Source: Yoonia sp. I 8.24
GTDB taxonomy: Bacteria; Pseudomonadota; Alphaproteobacteria; Rhodobacterales; Rhodobacteraceae
Direction of reading: 5' to 3'
Assembly: GCF_022096995.1 (NCBI RefSeq)
Contig: NZ_JACXGQ010000012.1
Span: 1-61,899, forward strand
DNA length: 61,899 nt
A model generated the notes under the pieces. The model did not search any database, was not told the origin of the DNA, and was given only the letters and a program-made list of their open reading frames with translations. Shown here piece by piece: positions 17,605 through 26,954 of this stretch (position 1 is its first letter; every line of letters starts with the position of its first letter). A program made the position numbers and the translations under genes.

Positions 17605-19770
17605 TTAGTCTTCAGGGCCAGTATAGATAAGCGAGGCAACCCACATGCTGCCATCGCGTTGGACTGCAAACATGAATTGTTCGACGTCGCTTTCTAGCTC
17701 TCGATTAAAGATATTTGTGAGTGTTTCACGTTCTGTAAGGGTCTCAGCTGTGGGAATATAAGAGACCACAACATCGCCAGCTTGTAAGCCGCCAGCAAGG
17801 TCGGTTGGCATGTCTGCTACCGTAGTACGCCACGCATCATCAGCGAAGACGGACTTAAAGCTTACACCGTTGGACAAGACCAGTTCCTGCGATACGGGAA
17901 GGTTCCAATCATGTTCTGCGGCGACCCCATCGGCATTGATGGTCCCAAAGGTTGCACTGATTGTGCCGGGAACCTCTTGACCGTCCATCGAAGCGCGCAG
18001 CGCAGCTGGAATGCCCGCGATGGCGTCTACTTCAACACCATTAACGCTAGTGATTTCTAAGCCTGGTTCGACCCAAAGAGGCGAAATAAGGCCGACTTGG
18101 GAGATTACGTTTGATGTATTGTCCGTAGCGCCAAACGGCAGTCCGACGGTCCATTCGGAACTCACATAGCTCGGTTGCAATTCGTTGCCAGGAACAACAG
18201 CGTCAATTGCGCCATCCAAACCGGCACCAACAGTGTCGATTGCTTCGGGTGTATCTGGCAGCGCGACATCTGCGATCTCGCTTTCGCCAACAGGGCGTGT
18301 GCCCGTTTGCTCTGCGAATTCAGTGCTGGCTTCGGGATCTGTCACCGTTGGTTGCGGTGTTGCAACTGGCTCTGGAAGCGGCTCTGGTTGCGCGGCAATT
18401 TCAACGCTTTCTGGGCGCACTGCAGGACGCAGAACTGGTGTATCAACAATAACGGGACCGTCGACGATAACAGGCGCAACAACTGCGGGCGCATCTTCGA
18501 CGACAACGGGTGCAGGTTCCGGCGCAGTCTCTGTAACTGGGGGTGTGACTTCAGGGGTCGCATCCACAACTTCAGGTGCAGCTTCCACTTCAGGCGCTAC
18601 TTCGACCTCGGGGGTCGCTGTGGCGACTTCTTCTGCGGCAGGCTCTGGTGTCGTTACGGCGGTTTCTTGTTCAGTGACGGGGGCGTCATCGCCACCTGTC
18701 ATTGTCATTACACCAACCCCTGCAAGGATCGCGACAACAGCCGCAGAACCAAGCAGGACAGGCAGCTTGGATTTTGCTGCAGGTGCTGCCTCAACGACAG
18801 GTGCCGCGGCTGCGGCCGCGTTAAGCGGTGTTATATTGCCCTGTTTGCCGTCGATGATCTGCAGCCATTCTTCAGCAGACTGAATGCGGTCTTTTGGCAA
18901 AACGGCTAACGCTTTGTCCAGCGCTTCAAGGAATTTATCATCATAGTCAGGGAAACGACCGGCTAATTTTACGTAGGGGTCGGCATCACCGGATGCAATC
19001 GCAGCAAGACGGGCTTGGCTATTTGGTGGGACATCGTTGTTGATCAGGTGATAGAATGACGCTGACAGCGCATAAAGGTCACTGCTTGGGCTTTGCTCTG
19101 ATCCAGCAATGTAGAATTCTTGCGGCGAGTAGCCGTCTTTGACCACGCGCAATGCAGACAGTACGCGGCTTTGCTTAGTCGCTTCTTCGCGCGCCGCACC
19201 AAAGTCGATCAAGACAGGGTGGAACGTCTGGTTGATCAGGATGTTATCCGGCGAAATATCACGGTGTAGGATGCCTTGCTCGTGGATAAAGCCAACCGCG
19301 CTCAGCACTTCTTTTAGGATGGTTTTGATCTGCGCGGGGGTCAGATTGCTGTTAGGATCTTCGATTGTGTCCAGCAGATCACGACCTTCAACGAAATCAA
19401 GCGCCATATAGGCGGTGTCGTTGTCTTCAAAGACTTGGTGCACGCCGACGATATTCGGGTGGTCCAGTTTCGCAAGGCTACGGGCCTCTTGCACGAAAAG
19501 GCGAACGATGGATTTCAATTCGTTTTGGTGGGCGCGCGAACGGGCCTGCACAACATAACGGCTCCGGCGGCAGAACGCGCCAGGGAAGCATTCTTTAATC
19601 ACGATCTTACGATCAAGACTATCCTTCGCGAGATACGTGATCCCAAAGCCACCCGCATTGAGGAAGCTTTCGATCGTATATTGGCCGTGCATAAGCTTTG
19701 TGCCCGGCTTAAGCTCGTCCACAAAGCTGTCTTTTTCGTCCACGGTTTCTGTCTCTTGCGCCTTCGCCAT
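17605..19770 (-). CDS. Transmembrane Ser/Thr protein kinase with periplasmic PDZ-like C terminus
   Basis: A 721-residue Hanks-type kinase. The cytoplasmic catalytic domain (about 28-305) has the Gly loop NAGGFGITYLA, catalytic Lys59 (IVIKE), Glu95, HRDISPDN at 169-176 and DFG at 189-191, so it should be active. One membrane helix follows (335-357). The periplasmic part begins with about 150 residues rich in Ala, Pro, Glu and Val, then a folded region (about 540-721) with two PDZ-like stretches (GLEITSVNGVEVDAI and GLQAGDVVVSYIP). It heads the cluster and may sense the envelope. Confidence 0.93.
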   Translation of the reverse strand: MAKAQETETVDEKDSFVDELKPGTKLMHGQYTIESFLNAGGFGITYLAKDSLDRKIVIKECFPGAFCRRSRYVVQARSRAHQNELKSIVRLFVQEARSLAKLDHPNIVGVHQVFEDNDTAYMALDFVEGRDLLDTIEDPNSNLTPAQIKTILKEVLSAVGFIHEQGILHRDISPDNILINQTFHPVLIDFGAAREEATKQSRVLSALRVVKDGYSPQEFYIAGSEQSPSSDLYALSASFYHLINNDVPPNSQARLAAIASGDADPYVKLAGRFPDYDDKFLEALDKALAVLPKDRIQSAEEWLQIIDGKQGNITPLNAAAAAAPVVEAAPAAKSKLPVLLGSAAVVAILAGVGVMTMTGGDDAPVTEQETAVTTPEPAAEEVATATPEVEVAPEVEAAPEVVDATPEVTPPVTETAPEPAPVVVEDAPAVVAPVIVDGPVIVDTPVLRPAVRPESVEIAAQPEPLPEPVATPQPTVTDPEASTEFAEQTGTRPVGESEIADVALPDTPEAIDTVGAGLDGAIDAVVPGNELQPSYVSSEWTVGLPFGATDNTSNVISQVGLISPLWVEPGLEITSVNGVEVDAIAGIPAALRASMDGQEVPGTISATFGTINADGVAAEHDWNLPVSQELVLSNGVSFKSVFADDAWRTTVADMPTDLAGGLQAGDVVVSYIPTAETLTERETLTNIFNRELESDVEQFMFAVQRDGSMWVASLIYTGPED

Positions 19771-20232
19771 CTTACTTCCAGCTCTTAAACTTCACTGCCC
19801 AAACGGAAATCCCGTTGGCTCATCTCGTCTTTCTCATCCAAATTAGGCCAAAAAGTGACGCTAACCTGTCGTTTATCGATTCTTAATCCTTGGAAATTCC
19901 TCAGATTGTCGCCAAATACAGTTCTAGTATCAGCGGTTTTCCGCCCAATACTATCTGCATTTACTGATAATTAGTGCTTTTCGTCTAGAAATATGCCGAA
20001 GGCTAGGGTGTGGCCAAATAATTAATCTATTTCTTTTGCGGTGTGATGAATTTCTATCAATGTGATGCCGTGAAACGTCACTTTGCCGCATGTCGCCACT
20101 GTATTTACAAGAATCACCCACTGATTCTTGGTTAACAAGCACTTGGGTGCCACGCGGCCTCCATTCAGAATCTCTCTTGCCGCCGAATTCGCGACAGTGC
20201 ACGATCACACCACCATTGTCGGGGGCAGTTAG
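19771..20232. other. 462-base divergent promoter region between kinase and gap-like genes
   Basis: No convincing gene lies here. It separates divergent genes and so must carry both promoters. The kinase-proximal half is AT-rich, and the gap-proximal half contains the perfect 9-bp inverted repeat at 20108-20130. Confidence 0.65.
20108..20130. promoter_or_regulatory. 9-bp inverted repeat, candidate operator
   Basis: CAAGAATCA and TGATTCTTG form a perfect inverted repeat with a five-base spacer, centred about 115 bases before the gap-like start. No T run follows, so a dimeric regulator site is more likely than a terminator. The bound protein is unknown. Confidence 0.6.
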
Positions 20233-21207
20233 ATGGCACGTATTTTCATCAATGGATTTGGACGAATCGGGCGTACCTTGTTGCGTGCATGGGCCACTGA
20301 AAAATGGTCTGATCTTGAGATTGTTGGCATCAATGATATCGCGGACGGCGATCTTTGCGCGCATTTGTTTGCATATGATAGTGTCTTTGGCCCTTATCCG
20401 GGCCAGGCAGATTTTGTGAATGGCGCCTTGGTGCTGGATGGCAAGACAATTCCGCTGCACCGCACGGATGATGTCGGCAACTTGGACCTGACTGATGTGG
20501 ATATTCTGTTGGAGTGCACGGGCAAAGCGGACAGTTCCGAGATTGCGAACCGCGGTCTGCAAGCGGGCGCGGACCGTGTTTTGATCTCGGGGCCGTCAGG
20601 TGCGGCGGAATTAACAATGGTGCTGGGTGCCAATGATCACCGTTTGGCCGATCAGAAAATCGTTTCAAATGCGTCCTGCACCACAAATGCGCTGGCGCCG
20701 CTGGTGCGGCTGCTGGATGATACATGGGGCCTGCAAACGGGTTGGATGACGACGATCCATTGCTACACCGGCAGTCAGCCGACGATTGATGCGCCGCGTG
20801 GCGATATGATGCGCAGCCGGGCAGCCGGGCTATCGATGGTGCCCACAACGACATCGGCGCAGCGGCTACTAAACGAAGTGCTACCTGACATCGCAGGGCG
20901 GATTGAAGCGGCGGCCGTCCGCGTGCCTGTGGCATCGGTGTCTGCTGTGGATTTGACCGTGACGTTGGATAAACATGTATCGCTTGAAGATGTGCATGCA
21001 TGCCTGCGCGCGCAGATCGGCGTGATCGGGCACACCGACAAACCGCTGGTGTCATCTGATTTACGCGCGCGCCCTGAAAGCCTGATCGTGTCACTGCCCG
21101 AAACCCGCGTGACAGCAGGTGGGTTGGTTCGCGTCTTTGGCTGGTATGATAATGAATGGGGTTTTTCGTGCCGGATGCTTGATGTCGCGAAGATCATGAC
21201 TACCTAG
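20233..21207 (+). CDS. gap: Glyceraldehyde-3-phosphate dehydrogenase-like protein, type I
   Basis: Oxidises glyceraldehyde 3-phosphate to 1,3-bisphosphoglycerate with NAD(P), if the activity is canonical. NGFGRIGR near the N terminus binds the cofactor, catalytic Cys149 lies in SNASCTTN, and the C terminus has [14 protein letters not shown]. The protein is 324 residues, a little short, and the middle is divergent: usual type I enzymes read close to VLISAPAK where this has [11 protein letters not shown], and the phosphate-loop region also differs. It could be a specialised paralogue. It is a single gene with its own long upstream region. Confidence 0.82.
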   Translation: MARIFINGFGRIGRTLLRAWATEKWSDLEIVGINDIADGDLCAHLFAYDSVFGPYPGQADFVNGALVLDGKTIPLHRTDDVGNLDLTDVDILLECTGKADSSEIANRGLQAGADRVLISGPSGAAELTMVLGANDHRLADQKIVSNASCTTNALAPLVRLLDDTWGLQTGWMTTIHCYTGSQPTIDAPRGDMMRSRAAGLSMVPTTTSAQRLLNEVLPDIAGRIEAAAVRVPVASVSAVDLTVTLDKHVSLEDVHACLRAQIGVIGHTDKPLVSSDLRARPESLIVSLPETRVTAGGLVRVFGWYDNEWGFSCRMLDVAKIMTT

Positions 21208-21298
21208 CGACAACAACTTGCTAAGCGCCAAACCCTGCTCGGCCTTTCTATTTGCACGTGTTCACGTTAAGTTCCATGAATCCAATAAAGGGCGCTTC

Positions 21299-22225
21299 AT
21301 GTCTTCCATCATTTCCATCCAAAATTTGCGCAAAGCCTATCCCGGTGGGTTTGAGGCGCTGAAGGGCGTGAACCTCGAAATTGCGCAGGGTGAAATCCTT
21401 GCATTGCTGGGGCCCAATGGGGCGGGGAAGACAACGCTGATCTCGACCGTATGTGGTATTACTGTCCCGACGGCGGGCACAATCACCGTCGGTGGGTTCG
21501 ATACGATGACCGATTACCGTGCGACCCGCGATTTGATCGGACTTGTCCCACAAGAGATCAACCTTGAACCCTTTGAAACAGTTTTCAATTCGGTCAGCTT
21601 TTCGCGGGGACTTTTCGGGAAGCCGCGCAATGACGCCTATATTAACCGTATTCTGGATCAGCTGTCGTTAGGCGACAAAAAGGACAGCAAGATTATGGCG
21701 CTTTCGGGTGGCATGAAACGCCGGGTTCTGATCGCCAAGGCGCTGTCCCATGAACCACGTGTGCTATTTTTGGATGAACCCACCGCTGGTGTTGATGTCG
21801 AACTGCGCAAGGACATGTGGGATATCGTAGCAGGCCTAAAGGCTGACGGCGTCACGATCATTCTGACCACACATTATATAGAAGAGGCCGAAGCCATCGC
21901 CGACCGTGTTGGTGTGATCAATGGCGGTGAAATTCTGTTGGTGCAGGATAAATCTGAACTCATGGCGCAGATGGGGCAAAAGCAGCTGCAAATTGCGATC
22001 AAAGATCCGGTGACTGAAATTCCTGACACGCTATCAGCCTATGCACTGGCACGATCCGAAGACGGGATGCATCTGACGTACACATATGACACCACGGGCG
22101 AACGTACCGGGATCACCACATTGCTCAATGATTTGGCTGCCGCTGGGCTGGTTATGACCGACCTCCAAACCAGACAGAGTAGTCTCGAAGACATCTTTGT
22201 CGGGCTGGTAAAGGAAACAACATGA
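21299..22225 (+). CDS. ABC-2 type transporter ATP-binding protein
   Basis: ATPase of an exporter, 308 residues with the start at 21299 ([17 protein letters not shown]). Walker [10 protein letters not shown] is near 38-46, the signature LSGGMKRR near 140, and Walker [11 protein letters not shown] follows. A C-terminal domain of about 80 residues is usual for DrrA/CcmA-type subunits. It overlaps the permease start by 4 bases. The substrate cannot be read from the sequence; drugs, polysaccharide or lipid-linked molecules are typical. Confidence 0.92.
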   Translation: MSSIISIQNLRKAYPGGFEALKGVNLEIAQGEILALLGPNGAGKTTLISTVCGITVPTAGTITVGGFDTMTDYRATRDLIGLVPQEINLEPFETVFNSVSFSRGLFGKPRNDAYINRILDQLSLGDKKDSKIMALSGGMKRRVLIAKALSHEPRVLFLDEPTAGVDVELRKDMWDIVAGLKADGVTIILTTHYIEEAEAIADRVGVINGGEILLVQDKSELMAQMGQKQLQIAIKDPVTEIPDTLSAYALARSEDGMHLTYTYDTTGERTGITTLLNDLAAAGLVMTDLQTRQSSLEDIFVGLVKETT

Positions 22226-22983
22226 ATATTTACGCGGTCCAGACCATCTACCGATCCGAGATGAAGCGGTTCTTTCGCACGATCATGCAAAGCCTGATTT
22301 CTCCGGTGATTTCGACCTCGCTCTACTTCATCGTATTCGGCGCGGCGATTGGCAGCCGCATTCAAGAAGTTGAAGGTGTCAGTTATGGCGCGTTCATCGT
22401 GCCGGGGCTTATTATGCTATCAGTGATGACCCAAGCCACGGCCAATGCAAGTTTTGGGATTTATTTTCCAAAATTCACCGGCACGATTTATGAATTGCTG
22501 TCAGCACCAGTGAATTTCTTGGAAATCGTTCTGGGCTATGTTGGGGCTGCCGCGACCAAGGCACTGTTCATCGGCGTGATCATCTTGATCACGGCCTTCT
22601 TCTTTGTTGATTTACAGATTGCCCACCCGATGGCGATGATCGCGTTTTTGCTCATGACTTGTCTAAGTTTTGCGCTTTTGGGGTTTATTATCGGGATTTG
22701 GGCTGGGAACTTTGAACAGCTACAATTGATCCCGCTGCTGGTGATCACGCCGCTCGTGTTTTTGGGGGGATCGTTCTATTCGATCTCAATGTTACCGGGC
22801 ATTTGGCAGACCATCGCGATGTTCAATCCGGTCGTCTATCTGGTCTCTGGGTTCCGTTGGGCGTTTTTTGGCAGCGCCGATGTCAGTATTGGGATTTCAC
22901 TTGCGGCGATTGCCCTGTTTACAGCAGCCTGTCTGGCCGCGATTTGGTGGATTTTCCGCACCGGTTGGCGCATTCGCCAATAA
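22222..22983 (+). CDS. ABC-2 type transporter permease
   Basis: Inner-membrane partner of the preceding ATPase, 253 residues with six predicted membrane segments. An amphipathic N-terminal helix carries [11 protein letters not shown] before the first span, as in ABC-2 permeases, and the motif [14 protein letters not shown] before the fifth span is typical of the YadH/NodJ branch. It starts in an ATGA overlap with the ATPase gene, so the pair makes one exporter. Confidence 0.92.
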   Translation: MNIYAVQTIYRSEMKRFFRTIMQSLISPVISTSLYFIVFGAAIGSRIQEVEGVSYGAFIVPGLIMLSVMTQATANASFGIYFPKFTGTIYELLSAPVNFLEIVLGYVGAAATKALFIGVIILITAFFFVDLQIAHPMAMIAFLLMTCLSFALLGFIIGIWAGNFEQLQLIPLLVITPLVFLGGSFYSISMLPGIWQTIAMFNPVVYLVSGFRWAFFGSADVSIGISLAAIALFTAACLAAIWWIFRTGWRIRQ

Positions 22984-23020
22984 TCGTTGTGAAAACCTGC
23001 AATCAGCCTAAGGTTAAGCC

Positions 23021-23815
23021 ATGAAACGCTATATCCCATTTATGAAATCTCCGCCTTTTGTTGCTGTGATCCGCCTGCAGGGGGCGATCACCAATAGTGG
23101 GCGCGGTTTAGATAGCCCCAGTCTTGCGCCTGTGATCGAAAAAGCATTCCGCAAAGGGAAACCTGCGGCTGTCGCCTTGGAAATTAACTGCCCTGGTGGA
23201 TCACCTGTACAATCATCGCTGATTGCGGCGCGTATCCGACGGTTGGCAGATGAAAAGAAGGTTCCGGTCTTTGCTTTCGTCGAAGATGTCGCCGCCTCGG
23301 GGGGCTATTGGTTGGCTTGTGCCGCCGATGAAATCTTTGTTGATACCTGTTCGATGACAGGCTCAATCGGTGTGATCAGCGCGGGGTTCGGCGCGCATGA
23401 GGCGATTGCAAAACACGGGGTTGAGCGCCGTGTGCATACGGCCGGGACATCCAAATCAATGATGGACCCGTTTAAGCCAGAAAAACCCGCTGATGTGAAA
23501 AAGTTGAAGGGCTGGCTGGATGATCTACACGCAACATTCATCACCTATGTGAAATCGCGCCGGGGGCCAAAACTGTCGGAAAACCCCGATTTGTTCACGG
23601 GAGAAGTCTTTATCGGTCAAAAAGGGATCGATGAAGGTCTTGTCGATGGCATCGGGCACCTTGCGCCTGTCATGAAACAGCGTTTTGGCGATAAGGTGCG
23701 GTTCCGGCGCTATGGTCAACGCAAGTCGATGTTGTCGCGCTTTGGTGCGCAGATCGTCGGCGATGCGGTTGGCAGCATCGAAGAACGCGCCGCATTTGCG
23801 AGGTTCGGCCTATGA
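23021..23815 (+). CDS. S49 family peptidase (SppA/SohB-like)
   Basis: Signal-peptide-peptidase-like serine protease of 264 residues, the single-domain length. The Ser/Lys dyad is visible: Ser93 in VAASGGYWLA and Lys145 in GTSKSMMDPF. There is no clear membrane anchor; the N terminus goes straight into the first strand (PPFVAVIRLQG), so it may be cytoplasmic or peripheral. It overlaps by 4 bases with a tiny downstream gene that does have a membrane segment, and that protein could anchor it. Confidence 0.9.
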   Translation: MKRYIPFMKSPPFVAVIRLQGAITNSGRGLDSPSLAPVIEKAFRKGKPAAVALEINCPGGSPVQSSLIAARIRRLADEKKVPVFAFVEDVAASGGYWLACAADEIFVDTCSMTGSIGVISAGFGAHEAIAKHGVERRVHTAGTSKSMMDPFKPEKPADVKKLKGWLDDLHATFITYVKSRRGPKLSENPDLFTGEVFIGQKGIDEGLVDGIGHLAPVMKQRFGDKVRFRRYGQRKSMLSRFGAQIVGDAVGSIEERAAFARFGL

Positions 23816-23979
23816 TTATCAAAGGCATCTTTCTCTTTTTGGCCTTTATGGGGGTGTTAGGGATTTTTGGGAAATGGCGGTTTCCGGGGCAGCAAAAACT
23901 GTCCGATGCGAAATGCCCCAACTGCCAGCGTTACCGGATCGGTAAAGGCCCGTGCCAATGTCAAAAGGGCCGCCCATGA
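23812..23979 (+). CDS. Small Cys-rich single-span membrane protein
   Basis: A 55-residue frame starting in an ATGA overlap with the S49 peptidase and ending in an ATGA overlap with the SDR gene. Tight coupling on both sides is strong evidence that it is translated. The N terminus is a hydrophobic helix (residues 2-20, IIKGIFLFLAFMGVLG). The C-terminal half holds CPNC and, 12 residues later, CQC, with many basic residues, resembling a small zinc ribbon. I know no named family for it. Confidence 0.82.
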   Translation: MIIKGIFLFLAFMGVLGIFGKWRFPGQQKLSDAKCPNCQRYRIGKGPCQCQKGRP

Positions 23980-24752
23980 AGGCGCTGGTGACAGGCGCAG
24001 GGGCGCGGCTCGGTCAGGCGATGGCGCTTTACTTGGGGAAGCGCGGTTATGACGTTGCGGTGCATTATGCCGAATCCGAAGCGGGGGCCGCAGATACGGT
24101 CGCGCAATTGCAAGCAATGGGGCGCAACGCTGTCGCCTTACAGGCTGATTTGCTAGATGAGGATGCGGCGCAAGCCTTGGTCGGCCGGGCCGTGGATGCG
24201 CTAGGCGGGACATTGACCTGTTTGGTGAACAATGCGTCCGTGTTCGAATATGATAATGTGGTCTCTGCCACCTGCGAAAGCTGGGATCGGCACTTGGGAT
24301 CAAACCTGCGCGCGCCATTTGTCTTGACGCAAAGTTTCGCCGCCCAAGCGCCGCAGGCGATGCCGGATGAAAATGGCGAACCGATCGCACAGGCTTTGAT
24401 CGTGAATATGCTTGATCAGCGGGTGCACAAGCTGACGCCGGAATTCATGACTTATACAATTGCCAAAATGGGTCTTTGGGCGATGACCCAAACCACGGCA
24501 CAGGCGCTTGCACCTGATATCCGGGTGAATGGGATCGGTCCGGGCCCAACCTTGCGCGGGCACCGCCAGAGCGAAGACCATTTTAGCGCGCAACGTGCGG
24601 CCACAATATTGGGCCGTGGGGCGCATCCAGCGGACATCACGGCGGCGCTTGGATATTTCTTGGATGCACCTGCTGTGACGGGGCAAATGATCGCTGTTGA
24701 CGGTGGGCAGCACCTTGGCTGGCAGACACCAGATGTGCTTGGGGTTGAGTAG
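23976..24752 (+). CDS. SDR oxidoreductase of the pteridine reductase/FolM type
   Basis: A 258-residue short-chain dehydrogenase. The cofactor motif reads TGAGARLG, matching the TGxxxRxG pattern of pteridine reductases and FolM rather than the common TGxxxGxG. NNAS follows at about 88, and the active site is in DQRVHKLTPEFMTYTIAK (Tyr and Lys present). A role in reducing dihydropterin or dihydromonapterin is therefore likely. The start at 23976 overlaps the small membrane protein gene; an earlier frame start at 23952 lies inside it and is not used. Confidence 0.85.
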   Translation: MKALVTGAGARLGQAMALYLGKRGYDVAVHYAESEAGAADTVAQLQAMGRNAVALQADLLDEDAAQALVGRAVDALGGTLTCLVNNASVFEYDNVVSATCESWDRHLGSNLRAPFVLTQSFAAQAPQAMPDENGEPIAQALIVNMLDQRVHKLTPEFMTYTIAKMGLWAMTQTTAQALAPDIRVNGIGPGPTLRGHRQSEDHFSAQRAATILGRGAHPADITAALGYFLDAPAVTGQMIAVDGGQHLGWQTPDVLGVE

Positions 24753-24945
24753 GCGTCGGACAAGTTGTGCACCGTGCTGGGCCATTCGTCACGGAAATGT
24801 CATAAAGGGCCTGTTTTTCAGGGGGTTAATAACCTGTAAATATAAATATACAATAAATTCAAAGGCTTGGATATCTGCCTAAAATTTGGGCAAATAGACG
24901 AAGCCTGCTAAAACCAAGGGAAAATTTCAACTCTCACGGAACTAC

Positions 24946-24972
24946 CCACCGAGTTATCCACAGAAACGGTGG
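24946..24972. promoter_or_regulatory. DnaA box inside a short inverted repeat, upstream of uvrC
   Basis: TTATCCACA, a perfect DnaA box, lies at 24954-24962 within the 15-base loop of the inverted repeat CCACCG/CGGTGG. An AT-rich stretch (24838-24862) lies about 90 bases upstream. The 285-base gap 24753-25037 contains no gene. The site may link DnaA to uvrC expression; one box alone does not make an origin. Confidence 0.55.
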
Positions 24973-25037
24973 ATGCCTTTCCTCTTGTCCCTCCTGCGTT
25001 CTCATTGCAGGCGGGACAGAATCACAGAAACAGGCCG

Positions 25038-26906
25038 ATGACCGACCAAACCTCGCCACAACAGACCACTGGATACGACCTGATCTACGGGTATTTACGC
25101 ACGCTCGATTCCTCGCCGGGGGTGTATCGGATGCTCGATGCGGAAAGCCGGGTGTTGTACGTTGGCAAAGCGCGTAACCTGCGCAACCGTGTGAGCAACT
25201 ATGCGCGTCCGGGCAATCATTCCCCGCGGATCGCGCGGATGATCAGCGAAACATCATCAATGATGTTTTTGACAACCCGCACTGAAACCGAAGCTTTGCT
25301 GCTTGAACAAAATCTCATCAAACAGCTTAAGCCGCGCTATAACGTGTTGCTGCGTGATGATAAGTCGTTCCCAAATATCTTGGTCACGAATAAACATGCC
25401 TATCCGCAGATCAAAAAACACCGCGGCGCGAAGAAGGAAAAGGGGAGCTATTTCGGCCCTTTCGCCAGCGCGGGTGCCGTGAACCGGACGCTGAACCAAT
25501 TACAGCGCGTGTTTTTGCTGCGCAATTGCTCTGACACGGAATTTGAAAACCGCACCCGGCCTTGCCTGCAATATCAGATCAAACGCTGTAGCGGCCCATG
25601 CTGTGGTAAGGTCACGGATGAAGATTACGCCCAGACCGTGCGCGACGCCCAAGAATTTCTACAAGGTCGCACCAAACGGATTCAGGAAACGCTGGCGAGC
25701 CAGATGCAAGAGGCGTCCGATGCGCTCGAATTTGAGCGGGCCGCCGCCTTGCGCGACCGCATTCAAGCGTTAACCCAAGTCCAATCCGCCCAAGGGATCA
25801 ATCCGCAATCCACGCCAGAGGCTGACGTCATCGCGCTTCATACCGATGGCGGGCAAGCTTGCGTGCAGGTGTTTTTCTATCGGGCCAATCAGAACTGGGG
25901 GAATCACGATTACTATCCCCGTATCAGCGGTGACGAAGACCTTTCAGAGGTGATGGAAGCATTCGTTGGGCAGTTCTACGCTAACCGCGAACCGGCGAAA
26001 TTGGTGATCCTGTCGCATGGGCTTGATAATGATGAATTGATGGCTGATGCGCTTGCCGAAAAGGCTGGGCGCAAGGTTGAGGTGATCATCCCACAGCGTG
26101 GTGAAAAGGCCGAATTGGTGCATAACGCCCTGCGCAATGCCCGCGAAAGCCTTGCGCGTAAAATGTCAGAAACCGCAACGCAGGCCCGCCTGCTGAAAGG
26201 GCTGGCAGAGGCGTTTGAACTGAACAAAATACCCCAACGCATCGAGGTTTATGACAACTCGCATATCCAAGGTGCCCATGCCGTGGGCGCAATGGTGGTC
26301 GCGGGGCCTGATGGGTTCGAAAAAAACCAATACCGTAAATTTAATATTCGCGGGGATGATCTGACACCGGGCGATGATTTCGGCATGATGAAAGAGGTGA
26401 TGACGCGCCGCTTTCAACGCCTGCTGAAAGAAGATCCTGATCGCACATCAGGCACTTGGCCTGATCTGTTGCTGATCGATGGCGGTGCAGGGCAGGTCAG
26501 TGCTGTGCGTGAAATTATGACTACGCTGGGGGTTGGTGATATCGCGATGGTCGGTGTGGCCAAAGGTGAAGACCGCGACGCCGGCAAAGAAGAGTTCTAC
26601 CGCACGGGCCGGCCGGTGATGGCGCTGCGGCACAATGACCCGGTTCTCTATTTCATTCAGCGCATGCGTGATGAGGTCCACCGTTTTGCGATTGGCACGC
26701 ACCGTGCAAAACGCAGCAAAGCAATCGGGGCCACGCCACTCGATGAGGTCCCCGGCGTCGGCGCGACACGTAAACGCGCTCTTTTGGCGCATTTCGGATC
26801 GGCAAAGGCCGTTTCTCGCGCCAATCTCGCGGATCTCAAGGCCGTGGTTGGTGTCTCCGACGCGCTGGCACAGACGATCTATGATTACTTTCACGAAAAA
26901 GGGTGA
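25038..26906 (+). CDS. uvrC: UvrABC excision nuclease subunit C
   Basis: Makes both incisions in nucleotide excision repair together with UvrB. The start at 25038 (MTDQTSPQQ) gives 622 residues, typical; the frame extends upstream without a better site. The GIY-YIG nuclease domain is at the N terminus ([20 protein letters not shown]), four cysteines follow ([19 protein letters not shown]), the UVR helix near 205-240 ([16 protein letters not shown]), the RNase H-like nuclease domain with YDNSHIQG near 405, and a C-terminal helix-hairpin-helix ([19 protein letters not shown]). It heads uvrC-pgsA-moaD-moaE. Confidence 0.96.
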   Translation: MTDQTSPQQTTGYDLIYGYLRTLDSSPGVYRMLDAESRVLYVGKARNLRNRVSNYARPGNHSPRIARMISETSSMMFLTTRTETEALLLEQNLIKQLKPRYNVLLRDDKSFPNILVTNKHAYPQIKKHRGAKKEKGSYFGPFASAGAVNRTLNQLQRVFLLRNCSDTEFENRTRPCLQYQIKRCSGPCCGKVTDEDYAQTVRDAQEFLQGRTKRIQETLASQMQEASDALEFERAAALRDRIQALTQVQSAQGINPQSTPEADVIALHTDGGQACVQVFFYRANQNWGNHDYYPRISGDEDLSEVMEAFVGQFYANREPAKLVILSHGLDNDELMADALAEKAGRKVEVIIPQRGEKAELVHNALRNARESLARKMSETATQARLLKGLAEAFELNKIPQRIEVYDNSHIQGAHAVGAMVVAGPDGFEKNQYRKFNIRGDDLTPGDDFGMMKEVMTRRFQRLLKEDPDRTSGTWPDLLLIDGGAGQVSAVREIMTTLGVGDIAMVGVAKGEDRDAGKEEFYRTGRPVMALRHNDPVLYFIQRMRDEVHRFAIGTHRAKRSKAIGATPLDEVPGVGATRKRALLAHFGSAKAVSRANLADLKAVVGVSDALAQTIYDYFHEKG

Positions 26907-26954
26907 TCGCATCTGGGATATGGCCAGCGGCGGTTTTGCGGGTTAGACAGAGTC

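Noticed and set aside
18175..18909. Plus-strand ORFs of 232-244 residues opposite the kinase
   Set aside because: They arise from the Ala/Pro/Glu/Val repeats of the kinase stalk read backwards; one is almost all Ser/Gly/Thr/Ala.
9988..19770. Type VI secretion accessory cluster
   Set aside because: The kinase/FHA/phosphatase triad suggests it, but no Tss, Hcp, VgrG or ClpV gene is present in 62 kb.
19951..21094. Minus-strand ORFs opposite the gap gene
   Set aside because: Low-quality composition; the plus-strand frame has the GAPDH active site.
24753..25037. Replication origin
   Set aside because: Only one perfect DnaA box and no neighbouring origin genes; a single box is not enough.
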